Source: Gracilibacillus sp. YIM 98692
GTDB lineage: Bacteria; Bacillota; Bacilli; Bacillales; Amphibacillaceae
Reading direction: 5' to 3'
DNA: 64,000 nt
NCBI RefSeq assembly: GCF_010993965.1
Contig: NZ_WIXM01000012.1
Location: 30,847-94,846, forward strand
Part shown: positions 26,466 through 35,643 of the stretch, piece by piece
Layout: the number at the start of each line of letters is the position of its first letter
Numbering within the stretch: the stretch's first letter is position 1
Notes under the pieces: model-generated
Seen by the model: only the letters and a program-made list of their open reading frames with translations
What the model was told of the DNA's origin: nothing
The model's database searches: none
Position numbers and translations under genes: made by a program

Positions 26466-27401
26466 GTGAGTGAATTGAGGAGTTTAGAATTATCATTTGA
26501 AGAGGCTCTAGAAGTTTGTAAAGCTATCTCTAATAAACATCGAATGGCAATCTTAAAATTATTAAGTGAGCGGCCGCATAATGTCAATGAACTATCTGAA
26601 AAGTTAGGCTTGCCTTTTTCCACAACTGCTGTCAATGTAAAAAAACTAGAAGAAGTTAACTTAATTAAGACTGAAATGGTCCCAGGCAGGGGGACACAGA
26701 AAATTAATACACGAAACTATGATCAAATTGTGATTGGTATTGGACCTATAGAACAAACAAACGAAAACATGATTACCTATGAAATGCCAATCGGTGATTA
26801 CTTAGATTGTCATGTAGAGCCAAGCTGCGGTATTGTCGGTCTTGATGATTATATAGGCATGCAAGACGATCCTCGTTCTTTTTATGAGAAGGAGCGAACC
26901 GAAGCAGAATTAATTTTCTTCAGAATGGGATTTTTAGAATATCGTTTCCCTAATCGTGTTCCATTTGGAAGCAGAGCAACCCAAATTGAATTTAGTACAG
27001 AATTATGCTCGGAAGCCCCGCTCTATAAGCTGGACTGGCCATCCGATATTACCTTTTGGATAAATGATATCGAAATTGGTACATGGACTTCACCTGGTGA
27101 TTTTGGTGGAGAAAGGGGATTTTTAACTCCAGATTGGTGGATGTCCAACCATACTCAATATGGATTGTTAAAAAACTGGAGGTTAAATGAAGAAGGAGTA
27201 TTTCTTGATGGCGTAAAAATGTCGGACCAAATCACCATAAATGATATAAAAGTTCATGAGAAACCTTTTATATCATTTAAAATTGGAATAAAGGAAGATG
27301 CCGAAAATAAAGGTGGACTAAATTTATTTGGTTCAAAATTTGGTAATTATGAACAAGGAATACTAATGAAGGTAAGTCATAACAGTACTTCTGAACAATA
27401 A
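26466..27401 (+). CDS. ArsR-type HTH regulator with large C-terminal effector domain
   Basis: 311 residues. Residues ~10-75 are an ArsR-like winged helix (HRMAILKLLSERPHNVNELSEKLGLPFSTTAVNVKKLEE) without metal-binding cysteines. The remaining ~230 residues are a beta-rich domain with many aromatics (DWPSDITFWINDIEIGTWTSPGDFGG, PDWWMSNHTQYG), likely a sugar-sensing module. Located between the GH43 gene and the ABC transporter genes, it is the probable specific regulator of the locus. Start is uncertain: GTG 26466 or TTG 26475. Confidence 0.75.
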   Translation: MSELRSLELSFEEALEVCKAISNKHRMAILKLLSERPHNVNELSEKLGLPFSTTAVNVKKLEEVNLIKTEMVPGRGTQKINTRNYDQIVIGIGPIEQTNENMITYEMPIGDYLDCHVEPSCGIVGLDDYIGMQDDPRSFYEKERTEAELIFFRMGFLEYRFPNRVPFGSRATQIEFSTELCSEAPLYKLDWPSDITFWINDIEIGTWTSPGDFGGERGFLTPDWWMSNHTQYGLLKNWRLNEEGVFLDGVKMSDQITINDIKVHEKPFISFKIGIKEDAENKGGLNLFGSKFGNYEQGILMKVSHNSTSEQ

Positions 27402-27408
27402 ACAGCTT

Positions 27409-27446
27409 AGCTGAACCATTATTTTATTAATGGTTCAGCTTTTTTT
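27409..27446 (+). terminator. Intrinsic terminator of the regulator gene
   Basis: AGCTGAACCATT/AATGGTTCAGCT stem, ATTTTATT loop, seven Ts. Separates the regulator from the transporter operon. Confidence 0.9.
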
Positions 27447-27532
27447 AAAAACTTTTATTACAATAAAACTTGATATATGACAATTAAATATGTTACATTA
27501 TGTTTGTTGGATCCAGTTATATATTATTTATA

Positions 27533-27546
27533 AGTAAGCGCTTAAT
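27533..27546. promoter_or_regulatory. Candidate cre / LacI-type operator before the sugar ABC operon
   Basis: AGTAAGCGCTTAAT, a near-palindrome with the central CG of CcpA sites, 10-20 bases upstream of the ribosome binding site. TTGATA near 27468 with a TACATT-like box 18 bases later may be the promoter. Confidence 0.5.
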
Positions 27547-27567
27547 AAAAAAAGAGGAGTGAACAAA

Positions 27568-28842
27568 GTGAAATTTTTTAAATTATCAATCTTTATGTTG
27601 TTGATGGCAGCCATTGTTGCTTGTAGTTCAGAAGGAGAAAATACGGATAGTGACAATCAAGGTAGTGATGAGCAAGATAATCAAAATACAGAAACGCAAG
27701 ATATCACATTTTGGGCACCTTTCTCAGGTCCGGATGGTCCTAAAATGAAAGAAATTGTAGATGGATATAATGAATCTCAAGCCGATTACAATGTTGATTT
27801 TCAAATTGTTCCACAGTCCGATTATTATACAAATGTTGATTTAGCTTTTAATGGGGAAGAGAACATGCCGGATGCGATGATTATGCATGGGGATCAAATC
27901 TTCACATATTCTGAAAAAGGTGTACTTAAAAATTTAAATGATCTATTGGGCGACGAAACAACTGATCAATATCATGAAACAGCAATCGAGGGTGCTACAG
28001 TTGATGGGAATCTATATGGATTACCATTGGATATTCATCCATTAATGCTTTATTGGAATAAAGATCTATTTGAAGCTGCAGGTTTAGATCCTGAAACACC
28101 GCCAACAAATCGTGAAGAATTTATTGAATATGCACAACAATTAACAGATCCAGAGCAAAATCAATATGGTTTTGCGGTACCGACGCTATGGCCGCAACAA
28201 TTTATTTTCCCAACGATTGTGGCACAAAATGGAGGCTCCTTATATGAAGATGGGCAAGTCAACTTCACATCAGATGCTGTAGTAGAAGCATTACAATTTG
28301 AAAAGGCTTTAATTGAAGAATACGAAGTGTCTCCTAAAAATGTGCAACAGGATGGGGAAGTAACCTTATTCTTGCAAGGGAAAAGTGCGATGCAGCTCAA
28401 TGGTCCTTGGATGATGCAGCAATGGGAAGATGCAGGTATGAATTATGGTGTTGCACCAGTTCCGCAATTAGGTACAGAGCAAAATGCAGTTTTTGGTAAC
28501 TCACACAATTTTGTGATTCCAGAGAAAACTTCAGATGAATTAACAGAAGGAATCTTAGATTTCTTAGGTTATGTACGTGATAATGGCATGGCTTGGGCAG
28601 AATCTGGACAAGCACCTGCTTCTAAACCTGTATACACAAGTGATGAGTTCCAAGAAGTGAATAAGCAGTCACCAGAGGTGGCCAAACAATTTGATTATGC
28701 TGTATTTAACCCGAAAGTTGAAAATTGGGGATTAGCAACAGATCCGTTAATGGAAGCTGTCAATGTTGCACTGTTAGGACAAGCAAGTGTGGAAGAAGCG
28801 TTAGAAGAGGCGCAAGAAAAAGCTTCCAACTCATTAGAGTAA
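27568..28842 (+). CDS. Sugar ABC transporter substrate-binding lipoprotein
   Basis: About 424 residues. Signal peptide ending in lipobox IVACS, an acidic Ser/Asn/Gln linker, then a family-1 extracellular solute-binding domain (ITFWAPFSGPDG, MIMHGDQIFTYSEKG, GKSAMQLNGPWMMQQW, AESGQAPASK). This is the MalE/MsmE-like fold used for oligosaccharides. GTG start at 27568 with AGAGGAG 8 bases before it. A hairpin follows the gene, which would favour higher expression of this protein than of the permeases. Confidence 0.92.
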   Translation: MKFFKLSIFMLLMAAIVACSSEGENTDSDNQGSDEQDNQNTETQDITFWAPFSGPDGPKMKEIVDGYNESQADYNVDFQIVPQSDYYTNVDLAFNGEENMPDAMIMHGDQIFTYSEKGVLKNLNDLLGDETTDQYHETAIEGATVDGNLYGLPLDIHPLMLYWNKDLFEAAGLDPETPPTNREEFIEYAQQLTDPEQNQYGFAVPTLWPQQFIFPTIVAQNGGSLYEDGQVNFTSDAVVEALQFEKALIEEYEVSPKNVQQDGEVTLFLQGKSAMQLNGPWMMQQWEDAGMNYGVAPVPQLGTEQNAVFGNSHNFVIPEKTSDELTEGILDFLGYVRDNGMAWAESGQAPASKPVYTSDEFQEVNKQSPEVAKQFDYAVFNPKVENWGLATDPLMEAVNVALLGQASVEEALEEAQEKASNSLE

Positions 28843-28853
28843 ATTTAGATGGA

Positions 28854-28879
28854 GAAAAGCAGCGACTTTGCTGCTTTTC
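28854..28879 (+). promoter_or_regulatory. Intercistronic hairpin after the binding-protein gene
   Basis: GAAAAGCAGC/GCTGCTTTTC stem (10 bp) with a 6-base loop between the binding protein and permease genes. Likely stabilises the upstream mRNA or partly terminates. The frame of a possible longer permease start runs through it. Confidence 0.6.
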
Positions 28880-28917
28880 CCCAGATTAAACAGGCTTTGT
28901 CGGAGGTGATTGTAAGT

Positions 28918-29826
28918 ATGTACAATCAAAAAACAACATTAAAATCTAAATTTACATCGTTTTTATTTGTAGTACCCTATCTCTTTTTATTTATTTCGTT
29001 TCTATTTTTCCCTTTATTGTATGGGATTTATATTAGTTTTCACGATTATAACTTATTGTCTCAAGAGAATCCGTTTATCGGACTTGAAAACTATATGGAA
29101 ATATTTTCTTTTGGGTCTTCGCTATCCGATTTATTTTTTGAAGGTTTATGGAAAACCATTCAGTTTGTTATCTACTCTGTGCCGCTGCTAGTTATTATTG
29201 GTTTAGGGTTGGCATTATTATTAAATAGCTTGCCAGGTAAGATTAGAGGATTATTTCGAACTATTTATTTTATCCCCTATGCGATTTCGGTTTCCGTTAT
29301 ATCTATTTTATTTCTATGGATATTAGATACGAATTCAGGTTTGCTTAACAATTTTCTGATGAAACTGGGCATATCGCCGATCGCATGGCTAACAGAACTG
29401 CCATATGCATGGATTTCCATTGTAGGGGCTACGATTTGGTGGACGATAGGTTTTAATATGATTATTTTTATCAATGCGCTTAATGAAGTTCCAGAAGAAT
29501 TATATGAAGCATCTTCTATAGATGGTGCGGGTGCTTGGAGTAATTTTATTCATATCACATTACCATCCATCCGTCCGATTATGTTGTTTGTTGTGATAAC
29601 GTCTACTATTGCATCGTTTAATGTATATGGACAACCTTATTTAATGACCAGAGGCGGACCGGGTGACTCTACTGAGGTTTTATTAATGAGTATTGTTGAT
29701 CAAGCCTTTAACCAAAGAGAATTAGGATCAGCATCAGCTATGGCGATTTTAATGGCACTTATTATGATTGTTGTCTCCATCATCCAATTTAAAATCTCTA
29801 GTCCAAAGAAACAAGGAGGCAATTAA
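28918..29826 (+). CDS. Sugar ABC transporter permease (MalF-type)
   Basis: About 302 residues, six transmembrane helices. The EAA loop is ELYEASSIDGAGAWSNFIHITLPSIRPI. The frame is open to 28849, but the ATG at 28918 follows a GGAGGTG and avoids the upstream hairpin. Partner of the next permease. No ATPase gene is in the locus, so a shared MsmX-like ATPase encoded elsewhere probably energises it, as in other Bacillus sugar importers. Confidence 0.9.
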   Translation: MYNQKTTLKSKFTSFLFVVPYLFLFISFLFFPLLYGIYISFHDYNLLSQENPFIGLENYMEIFSFGSSLSDLFFEGLWKTIQFVIYSVPLLVIIGLGLALLLNSLPGKIRGLFRTIYFIPYAISVSVISILFLWILDTNSGLLNNFLMKLGISPIAWLTELPYAWISIVGATIWWTIGFNMIIFINALNEVPEELYEASSIDGAGAWSNFIHITLPSIRPIMLFVVITSTIASFNVYGQPYLMTRGGPGDSTEVLLMSIVDQAFNQRELGSASAMAILMALIMIVVSIIQFKISSPKKQGGN

Positions 29827-29827
29827 G

Positions 29828-30661
29828 ATGAAACAATATGGGAAAAAGACGTTTCTAATTATTTTAGCCACCGTGATAGCCGCAATATTTTTAATTCCAT
29901 TATTATGGATGATTTCGACTTCATTTAAAAATGACTTCGAAGCAATTGCTGGCGGTCTTAACTGGATCCCAAAGGATTTTACATGGGAGAATTATACCTA
30001 TACTTTATTTTCGCAAGGTGTCGATGTCCCGATATTCACATGGATGTTTAATTCTATTTTTGTTGGTATCGCTGGCACAGTCATTATTGTAACCGTTGAT
30101 GCGATGGCAGCTTATGCCCTTGCGAGGCTAGATGTTCCTTTTAAAAAGACGTTATTTAGTATTTTTATTAGTACTTTAATGATACCATTTGTTATCACTT
30201 TTTTACCTTTATATATGCAATTCAGTAATTTAGGATTATTAAACACTTACGCAGCATTAATCTTTCCATACACCGCAAATGCTTTTGGAGTATTTTTATT
30301 ATTTCAATTCTTCAAAGGTTTTCCGAAAGAGTTGGAAGAAGCTGCAGTATTAGATGGAGCGAACAAATGGAAGATATTCACAAGGGTGGTAATCCCATCA
30401 GCAAGACCGATTATGTGGACGTTAGCGATATTTTCGTTTATGCAAATATATAATGATTTTTTATGGCCATTGGTTGCGACAAACTCACCAGAAATGAGAA
30501 CGATCACAACAGGTATTGCTGTTATGCAGCAAGGTAGTTTTGTATCATCCTACGGAAAATTAATGGCACTAACCACGATTGCTACTGTTCCGATTTTAAT
30601 TATTTTTCTAATCGGACAAAAACAACTTATCAAAGGTATTACACAAACAGGAATTAAGTAG
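29828..30661 (+). CDS. Sugar ABC transporter permease (MalG-type)
   Basis: 277 residues with six helices and an EAA loop ELEEAAVLDGANKWKIFTRVVIPSARP. The ATG at 29828 follows AAGGAGG and lies directly after the stop of the preceding permease gene. N-terminal STSFKNDFEA and a C-terminal LIGQKQLIKGITQTGIK are typical of the MalG side of carbohydrate uptake systems. Confidence 0.92.
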   Translation: MKQYGKKTFLIILATVIAAIFLIPLLWMISTSFKNDFEAIAGGLNWIPKDFTWENYTYTLFSQGVDVPIFTWMFNSIFVGIAGTVIIVTVDAMAAYALARLDVPFKKTLFSIFISTLMIPFVITFLPLYMQFSNLGLLNTYAALIFPYTANAFGVFLLFQFFKGFPKELEEAAVLDGANKWKIFTRVVIPSARPIMWTLAIFSFMQIYNDFLWPLVATNSPEMRTITTGIAVMQQGSFVSSYGKLMALTTIATVPILIIFLIGQKQLIKGITQTGIK

Positions 30662-30680
30662 ATTTGGAGGTTTATAGATT

Positions 30681-32444
30681 ATGGCAAACTTAAAAACAGA
30701 ATACCCCACACCACAATTTCAGCGAGATAGATGGGTTAATCTAAACGGTGAATGGGATTTTGCATTCGATGATAACAATATAGGAATAAAAGAAAAATGG
30801 TATAAAGACTTTCCAAAAAAGATGAAAATCAATGTACCCTTTGCCTATCAAACAGAAAATAGCGGCATACATGACCCAAGTTTTCATGATACTGTTTGGT
30901 ATCGTCGTTCATTTGATATCGATACGGATTGGAAAGGGGAACATATTCTATTACACTTTGGAGCGGTTGATTATCATGCAGCCGTTTATGTCAATGGACA
31001 GTTGGTTAAGCAGCATGAAGGTGGTCATACACCGTTTTATGTTGATATTACAAATTTTGTGGAAGTCACAGACAATGAGTTAGTGATTAGAGTAGAAGAT
31101 CCATCTGAGGATGTGACCATTCCAAGAGGTAAACAGTATTGGCATGAAAAATCTGCATCTATTTTTTATACGAGAACAACAGGTATATGGCAAACAGTAT
31201 GGCTGGAACCAGTACCTGCTACTCGAATCAAAACCATTCGTTGGACACCTGATATTGATGAGGGTAATGTCGATTTAGAAGCAGAACTAGCTAATCTATC
31301 TTTGGTGAATCAAGCACAATTACAAGTAGATATCTATTTTAATGAGAAAAAGATAGTTTCGGATACATTTGAAATCATGGAAGATTACTTGAAACGCAGC
31401 ATCAATATTCGCAACCGTTTCACAGATAGAAGTAATATCCATGGTCCGGGTTGGTACTGGAGTCCGGAACATCCTAATCTATTTGATGTACAATTGACAC
31501 TCTTGAATGATGGGCAATCGGAAGATATCGTTCATAGCTATTTCGGCATGAGAAAAGTCTCCATCGAAAACGGGAAATTCATGCTAAATAATAAAGCCTA
31601 TTATCAGAAGTTAATATTAGATCAAGGATACTTTCGAGAAGGATTATTAACGGCTCCCTCCGATCAAGCTTTAAAAGAGGACATTCTTTTATCAAAGGAA
31701 ATGGGGTTCAATGGTGCCAGAAAACATCAAAAAATCGAAGATCCTCGCTTTTTATACTGGGCAGATAAACTTGGCTTTTTAGTTTGGGGTGAGATGGCCA
31801 ATTGCTCAGAGTATAGTGAGGATGCAGTAAGGAGAATTAGCAAAGAATGGGCAGATGCCGTAACTCGCGATTACAGCCATCCTAGTGTTGTTGCCTGGGT
31901 ACCATTAAATGAGAGCTGGGGCATTTCTAGAGTGGCTCATGACAAGCAGCAGCAAGACCATTCCTTAGCCATGTATTATTTAACGAAATCCCTAGATCAA
32001 ACGAGACCAGTCATTTCAAATGATGGATGGGAGCATACGAAATCTGATTTATGTACGATTCATAACTATAACGACCCAAGCAAAATACAAGAGCAATATA
32101 AAGATGTGAAGACTGCTATTCAAGCAGAACCAGCCAATCGCTCTATTTATGCTAATGGTTTTGAATATAACGGTGAGCCTATTTTAATAACGGAGTATGG
32201 CGGTATCGCATATAAAGTAGATAACACAGACGGCTGGGGGTATTCCGCTGTAGAATCTGGCGAACAATTAATCGAAGAATATGCGAAGGTAACCAACGCA
32301 ATAGCTGAATCCCCTGTCATTCACGGCTTTTGTTACACCCAACTAACAGATGTTGAACAAGAAATAAATGGTCTGTTAACGTATGACCGAAAACCAAAAT
32401 GTGACCTAAAACAAATTAAAGCCATTAATGATCGAATTAAATAG
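30681..32444 (+). CDS. GH2 family glycosidase (beta-galactosidase/beta-glucuronidase fold)
   Basis: 587 residues without a signal peptide, so cytoplasmic. Domains in order: sugar-binding jelly roll (~10-190; GEWDFAFDD, YRRSFDI, HFGAVDYHAAVYVNG), immunoglobulin-like domain (~195-295) and catalytic barrel. WVPLNESWG (~411) carries the acid/base Glu and ILITEYGG (~503) the nucleophile Glu. It is shorter than LacZ, like compact GH2 exoglycosidases. Last gene of the import operon, so it probably hydrolyses the imported oligosaccharide. Exact sugar unknown. Confidence 0.88.
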   Translation: MANLKTEYPTPQFQRDRWVNLNGEWDFAFDDNNIGIKEKWYKDFPKKMKINVPFAYQTENSGIHDPSFHDTVWYRRSFDIDTDWKGEHILLHFGAVDYHAAVYVNGQLVKQHEGGHTPFYVDITNFVEVTDNELVIRVEDPSEDVTIPRGKQYWHEKSASIFYTRTTGIWQTVWLEPVPATRIKTIRWTPDIDEGNVDLEAELANLSLVNQAQLQVDIYFNEKKIVSDTFEIMEDYLKRSINIRNRFTDRSNIHGPGWYWSPEHPNLFDVQLTLLNDGQSEDIVHSYFGMRKVSIENGKFMLNNKAYYQKLILDQGYFREGLLTAPSDQALKEDILLSKEMGFNGARKHQKIEDPRFLYWADKLGFLVWGEMANCSEYSEDAVRRISKEWADAVTRDYSHPSVVAWVPLNESWGISRVAHDKQQQDHSLAMYYLTKSLDQTRPVISNDGWEHTKSDLCTIHNYNDPSKIQEQYKDVKTAIQAEPANRSIYANGFEYNGEPILITEYGGIAYKVDNTDGWGYSAVESGEQLIEEYAKVTNAIAESPVIHGFCYTQLTDVEQEINGLLTYDRKPKCDLKQIKAINDRIK

Positions 32445-32565
32445 AAAACTCGTCGATTGACGAGCCTTTGGCGAAGTCAGAGACGTAGTTGCCCTTATCT
32501 ATCTTCCTAAAATGGTCTACTACGTCGAGCATTCTTCCTTACTGACCATTACTTTCTGATACGGA
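32443..32565 (-). repeat. Structured repeat family 1, copy 6 (reference copy)
   Basis: Overlaps the GH2 stop codon. Hairpin CTCGTC (32449-32454)/GACGAG (32459-32464); stem 1 GACGTAGT (32482-32489)/ACTACGTC (32519-32526); stem 2 AATGGTC (32511-32517)/GACCATT (32544-32550). Stems 1 and 2 interleave, so they form an H-type pseudoknot if both form together. On the minus strand the hairpin ends the element and is followed by TTTTC. Confidence 0.85.
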
Positions 32566-32580
32566 AATAGAAGTGATAAA

Positions 32581-32613
32581 GAAGTGGTAATTAATATTGC
32601 CACTTCCTTTTTA
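32581..32613 (+). terminator. Intrinsic terminator of the sugar operon
   Basis: GAAGTGG/CCACTTC stem with a 12-base loop and a T-rich tail, about 140 bases beyond the GH2 stop, after the structured repeat. Confidence 0.75.
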
Positions 32614-32723
32614 ACCCACATCCTCACCTTTTAAGAAAAAGTCAGAAATCCACCAAATTCCCTGCTTATAAACGCTACCGTTAGAATCCCTGACGGGAGT
32701 GACAGTCACCCAAAACAATTCAT

Positions 32724-34349
32724 CTAATAACCTAATGCTGAGCCATCACTTCTAGGGTCTGACCCCGCAAATTTAACATTATTTTTATTAATTAATATAG
32801 CTCCTGCATGGCCCATTACATCGCTAAAAGCTTCAACAGTTTCTACTTTATGCCCATTAATCTCCAATGCTTTTCTCACTTTAGAAGGAATTCTATTTTC
32901 TACTTTCAACGTATTAGATGACACCCCCCAAGTTCTCCCATATAACCAACGAGGCGCTTCGATCGCTTCTTGTACAGTATAATTATAATCTATAATTCTT
33001 GTTACAAGAGCAGCTTGTGTTTGAGGCTGCCCTTCTCCCCCCATTGTCCCATAAATTAAGCATGGACGATTCTTATCAAAAAGCATTGCAGGATTTAATG
33101 TGTGGAATGTACGCTTTCTAGGTTCCAATCGATTAACGTGATCTTTTTCTAGCGAGAAAAAACAACCTCGGTTCTGAAGAAGTACACCAGTACCAGATGG
33201 AACTACTCCGGCGCCGTATTCATGATATATACTCTGAATCATAGAAACTGCATTCCCCCACTTGTCCACAACGCCAAACCAAACGGTATCCCCTTTCGGA
33301 TCTAGTTGAGTAGATAATTCCCTTGTATTATCCAAATGAATGTTACTGGCTTGTATCTTCCCATATTCATTTGATAGTAATTTTCTAATAGGCGTATTAG
33401 AAAATTGTTGATCGGTTACCCACTTATCTCTGTCGCGAAAAGATAACTTCGTCGCCTCAACAATAAGGTGATAGTACAATGGATCCGTATTTTTTATTTG
33501 TGTTAAGTCAAATTGATTTAAGATATTTAGGATGGATAAAGAAGCGATGCCTTGCGTGTTTGGAGGTAAATTAAATGCAGTGTACCCTCGATAATTAACT
33601 GATATAGGTTCCACCCAATCTGCACGATGTGACATAAAATCCTCTATTCGAAGCATTCCACCTTCCTTAGCAGATTCAGCTGTCATTTTACCTGCAATCT
33701 CTCCTTGATAAAATGATTTCCCCTTATCTTCTGCAATTGTTTTTAAAGTATTAGCTAAATCTCTTTGATAAAATAAAGTGCCATCACGTATTCCTTTTTT
33801 TAGTGGATCAATAAAAATGGATGTAAAGTCATTATTTTCTGTGTTTTCAACATTTTGCTTCATAAAACCTTTAGCCATTCTTATTTGACTATCTGTAATG
33901 GGGTAGCCATTTTCTGCATAGTCTATGGCATCTTCTAATAATTTCGACCATTCCATATGTTGATCCATTGATTTCTCTGCATATTCATATGCTTCTCTCC
34001 ACCCTGAAACAGCTCCAGGTACTGTATTTACCGCTAAATATCCTCGCTCAGGTATTGATTGATACCCTTTATTTAAATAGAAATCTCTATCGGCAGCAAT
34101 TCCAGATTTTCCACTTGCATTAAGACCTTTAAGCTCCTGATTTTTCGCATTATATATCAGCCAAAAATTATCTCCACCTATCCCATTCATATGTGGGTAT
34201 ACCACTCCTAGTGTAGATGCGATTGCGATTGCAGCATGAATCGCATTTCCACCTTCTTGTAATATTTTCAAGCCAGCCTGAGACGCTAAATAATGCGGAG
34301 CAGTAACAGCCCCTTTCCGTGCCATCGTCGTAGGTCGATAAGCTTTCAT
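32724..34349 (-). CDS. ywrD: Gamma-glutamyltransferase family protein (YwrD-like)
   Basis: 541 residues. Typical Ntn-hydrolase layout: large subunit with ALGVVYPHMNGIGGDNFWL and SGKSG, then the processing site near 340 where GDTVWF supplies the presumed nucleophilic Thr, and small-subunit motifs SMIQS, RTFHTLNPAM and GTMGGEGQPQTQ. No signal peptide, like YwrD. It would cleave gamma-glutamyl bonds. Start after AGTGGAGG. It is divergent from the chromate transporter pair, as part of a ywr-like gene set. Confidence 0.88.
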   Translation of the reverse strand: MKAYRPTTMARKGAVTAPHYLASQAGLKILQEGGNAIHAAIAIASTLGVVYPHMNGIGGDNFWLIYNAKNQELKGLNASGKSGIAADRDFYLNKGYQSIPERGYLAVNTVPGAVSGWREAYEYAEKSMDQHMEWSKLLEDAIDYAENGYPITDSQIRMAKGFMKQNVENTENNDFTSIFIDPLKKGIRDGTLFYQRDLANTLKTIAEDKGKSFYQGEIAGKMTAESAKEGGMLRIEDFMSHRADWVEPISVNYRGYTAFNLPPNTQGIASLSILNILNQFDLTQIKNTDPLYYHLIVEATKLSFRDRDKWVTDQQFSNTPIRKLLSNEYGKIQASNIHLDNTRELSTQLDPKGDTVWFGVVDKWGNAVSMIQSIYHEYGAGVVPSGTGVLLQNRGCFFSLEKDHVNRLEPRKRTFHTLNPAMLFDKNRPCLIYGTMGGEGQPQTQAALVTRIIDYNYTVQEAIEAPRWLYGRTWGVSSNTLKVENRIPSKVRKALEINGHKVETVEAFSDVMGHAGAILINKNNVKFAGSDPRSDGSALGY

Positions 34350-34508
34350 CTAATTAACCTCCACTCATTAATTAACTTTGTTAAATTATACAGATTAAAA
34401 ACATACTTTTGTTAATCATTTTAAATATTTTCATTAACAATAGTATCATATGTATGTTAGAATAACAATAAGGCATTTATTTTTCTTATCAAAGGAGAGA
34501 CAGACAAA

Positions 34509-35063
34509 ATGCAACACATACAACTTTTCTGGACTTTTTTCAAAGTCGGAATATTAGGTTATGGGGGAGGACCTTCCTCTATTCCACTTGTTCACAAAGA
34601 GGTAGTGGACCACTATAAATGGATGAATGACGATGAATTCGCTGATATTCTAGCAATTGGTAATACACTCCCTGGACCAATTGCAACTAAAATGGCTGGG
34701 TATATCGGCTATAAAGTTGCTGGGTGGTTAGGTGTTCTAAACGCGGTGCTTTCAACTATTATTCCATCTATTATTGCAATGATTGTCTTATTAGTTTCGC
34801 TAAGTACATTTAGTGAATTGTCCTTTGTAACTGGTATGACGAATGCAATTATCCCTGTTGTGGGCGTGATGCTCTTCATATTAACAAAAGATTTTTTCAT
34901 GAAATCAAAAAAAGATCTCGGTTGGAAATTTAGTATAATCCTTACAATAGGTAATCTTATTTTATTACAATTCCTTCAAATCCACCCAGCAATTATTATT
35001 GTCGTGTCCCTTTTATTAGCGTTTATCACTGCGGAAAAAAATCAAGAAACAGGAAAGGAATAG
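34509..35063 (+). CDS. ywrB: Half-size chromate transporter, first subunit (YwrB-like)
   Basis: 184 residues, one CHR domain with FKVGILGYGGGPSSIPLV near the N-terminus and GNTLPGPIATKMAGYIGY; about five to six helices. Short-chain ChrA proteins work in pairs of opposite topology. The next gene, 6 bases downstream, is the partner. In B. subtilis the ywrB-ywrA pair confers chromate efflux when expressed in E. coli. Start after AAAGGAGAG. Confidence 0.88.
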   Translation: MQHIQLFWTFFKVGILGYGGGPSSIPLVHKEVVDHYKWMNDDEFADILAIGNTLPGPIATKMAGYIGYKVAGWLGVLNAVLSTIIPSIIAMIVLLVSLSTFSELSFVTGMTNAIIPVVGVMLFILTKDFFMKSKKDLGWKFSIILTIGNLILLQFLQIHPAIIIVVSLLLAFITAEKNQETGKE

Positions 35064-35069
35064 ATACAT

Positions 35070-35600
35070 ATGATTTATTGGGAGATTTTTATTGCGTTTT
35101 TTATACCTGGGATAATTGGCTACGGCGGAGGACCAGCAAGTATTCCATTAGTTCAAAATGAAGTAGTAAACCGATTTGATTGGCTTACCATTTCCGAATT
35201 CGGGGAAGTGCTCGCTATTGGAAACGCCTTACCCGGACCAATCGCTACAAAAATGGCAGGATACATCGGATATCAACAAGCGGGTATTCTAGGTGCAGGA
35301 GTAGGTGTTTTTGCAACCGTTGCTCCATCACTCCTTTTAATGATAATTCTGCTAAGAATTTTATATAAATATAAAAACTCACCGAAAGTAAAAAGAATGA
35401 CAATGTACATACGACCAACCATTACCATACTTTTAGGTGTCATGACATACCAATTCTTTTTCCAATCCTATGAAAAAGAGGGATGGCTACAAACCGGATC
35501 CTTAATTTTGATTAGTTATTTATTACTTACAAAATGGAAAGTGCATCCTGCATTTGTTATTCTAGGCGCACTCGGATATGGTGCCATTTTTTTAGCATAG
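35070..35600 (+). CDS. ywrA: Half-size chromate transporter, second subunit (YwrA-like)
   Basis: 176 residues with the same CHR motifs, GIIGYGGGPASIPLV and GNALPGPIATKMAGYIGY. It is a diverged duplicate of the gene before it and would be the other half of a heterodimeric transporter for chromate or another oxyanion. AGGAAAGGA ribosome binding site lies inside the end of the upstream gene. Confidence 0.88.
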   Translation: MIYWEIFIAFFIPGIIGYGGGPASIPLVQNEVVNRFDWLTISEFGEVLAIGNALPGPIATKMAGYIGYQQAGILGAGVGVFATVAPSLLLMIILLRILYKYKNSPKVKRMTMYIRPTITILLGVMTYQFFFQSYEKEGWLQTGSLILISYLLLTKWKVHPAFVILGALGYGAIFLA

Positions 35601-35614
35601 GCTTTTAGATTGCC

Positions 35615-35643
35615 AACAGACCTTCGACTGGGTCTGTTTTTTA
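35615..35643 (+). terminator. Intrinsic terminator of ywrB-ywrA
   Basis: AACAGACC/GGTCTGTT stem, TTCGACTG loop, T-run that touches the end of the convergent regulator gene. Confidence 0.85.
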
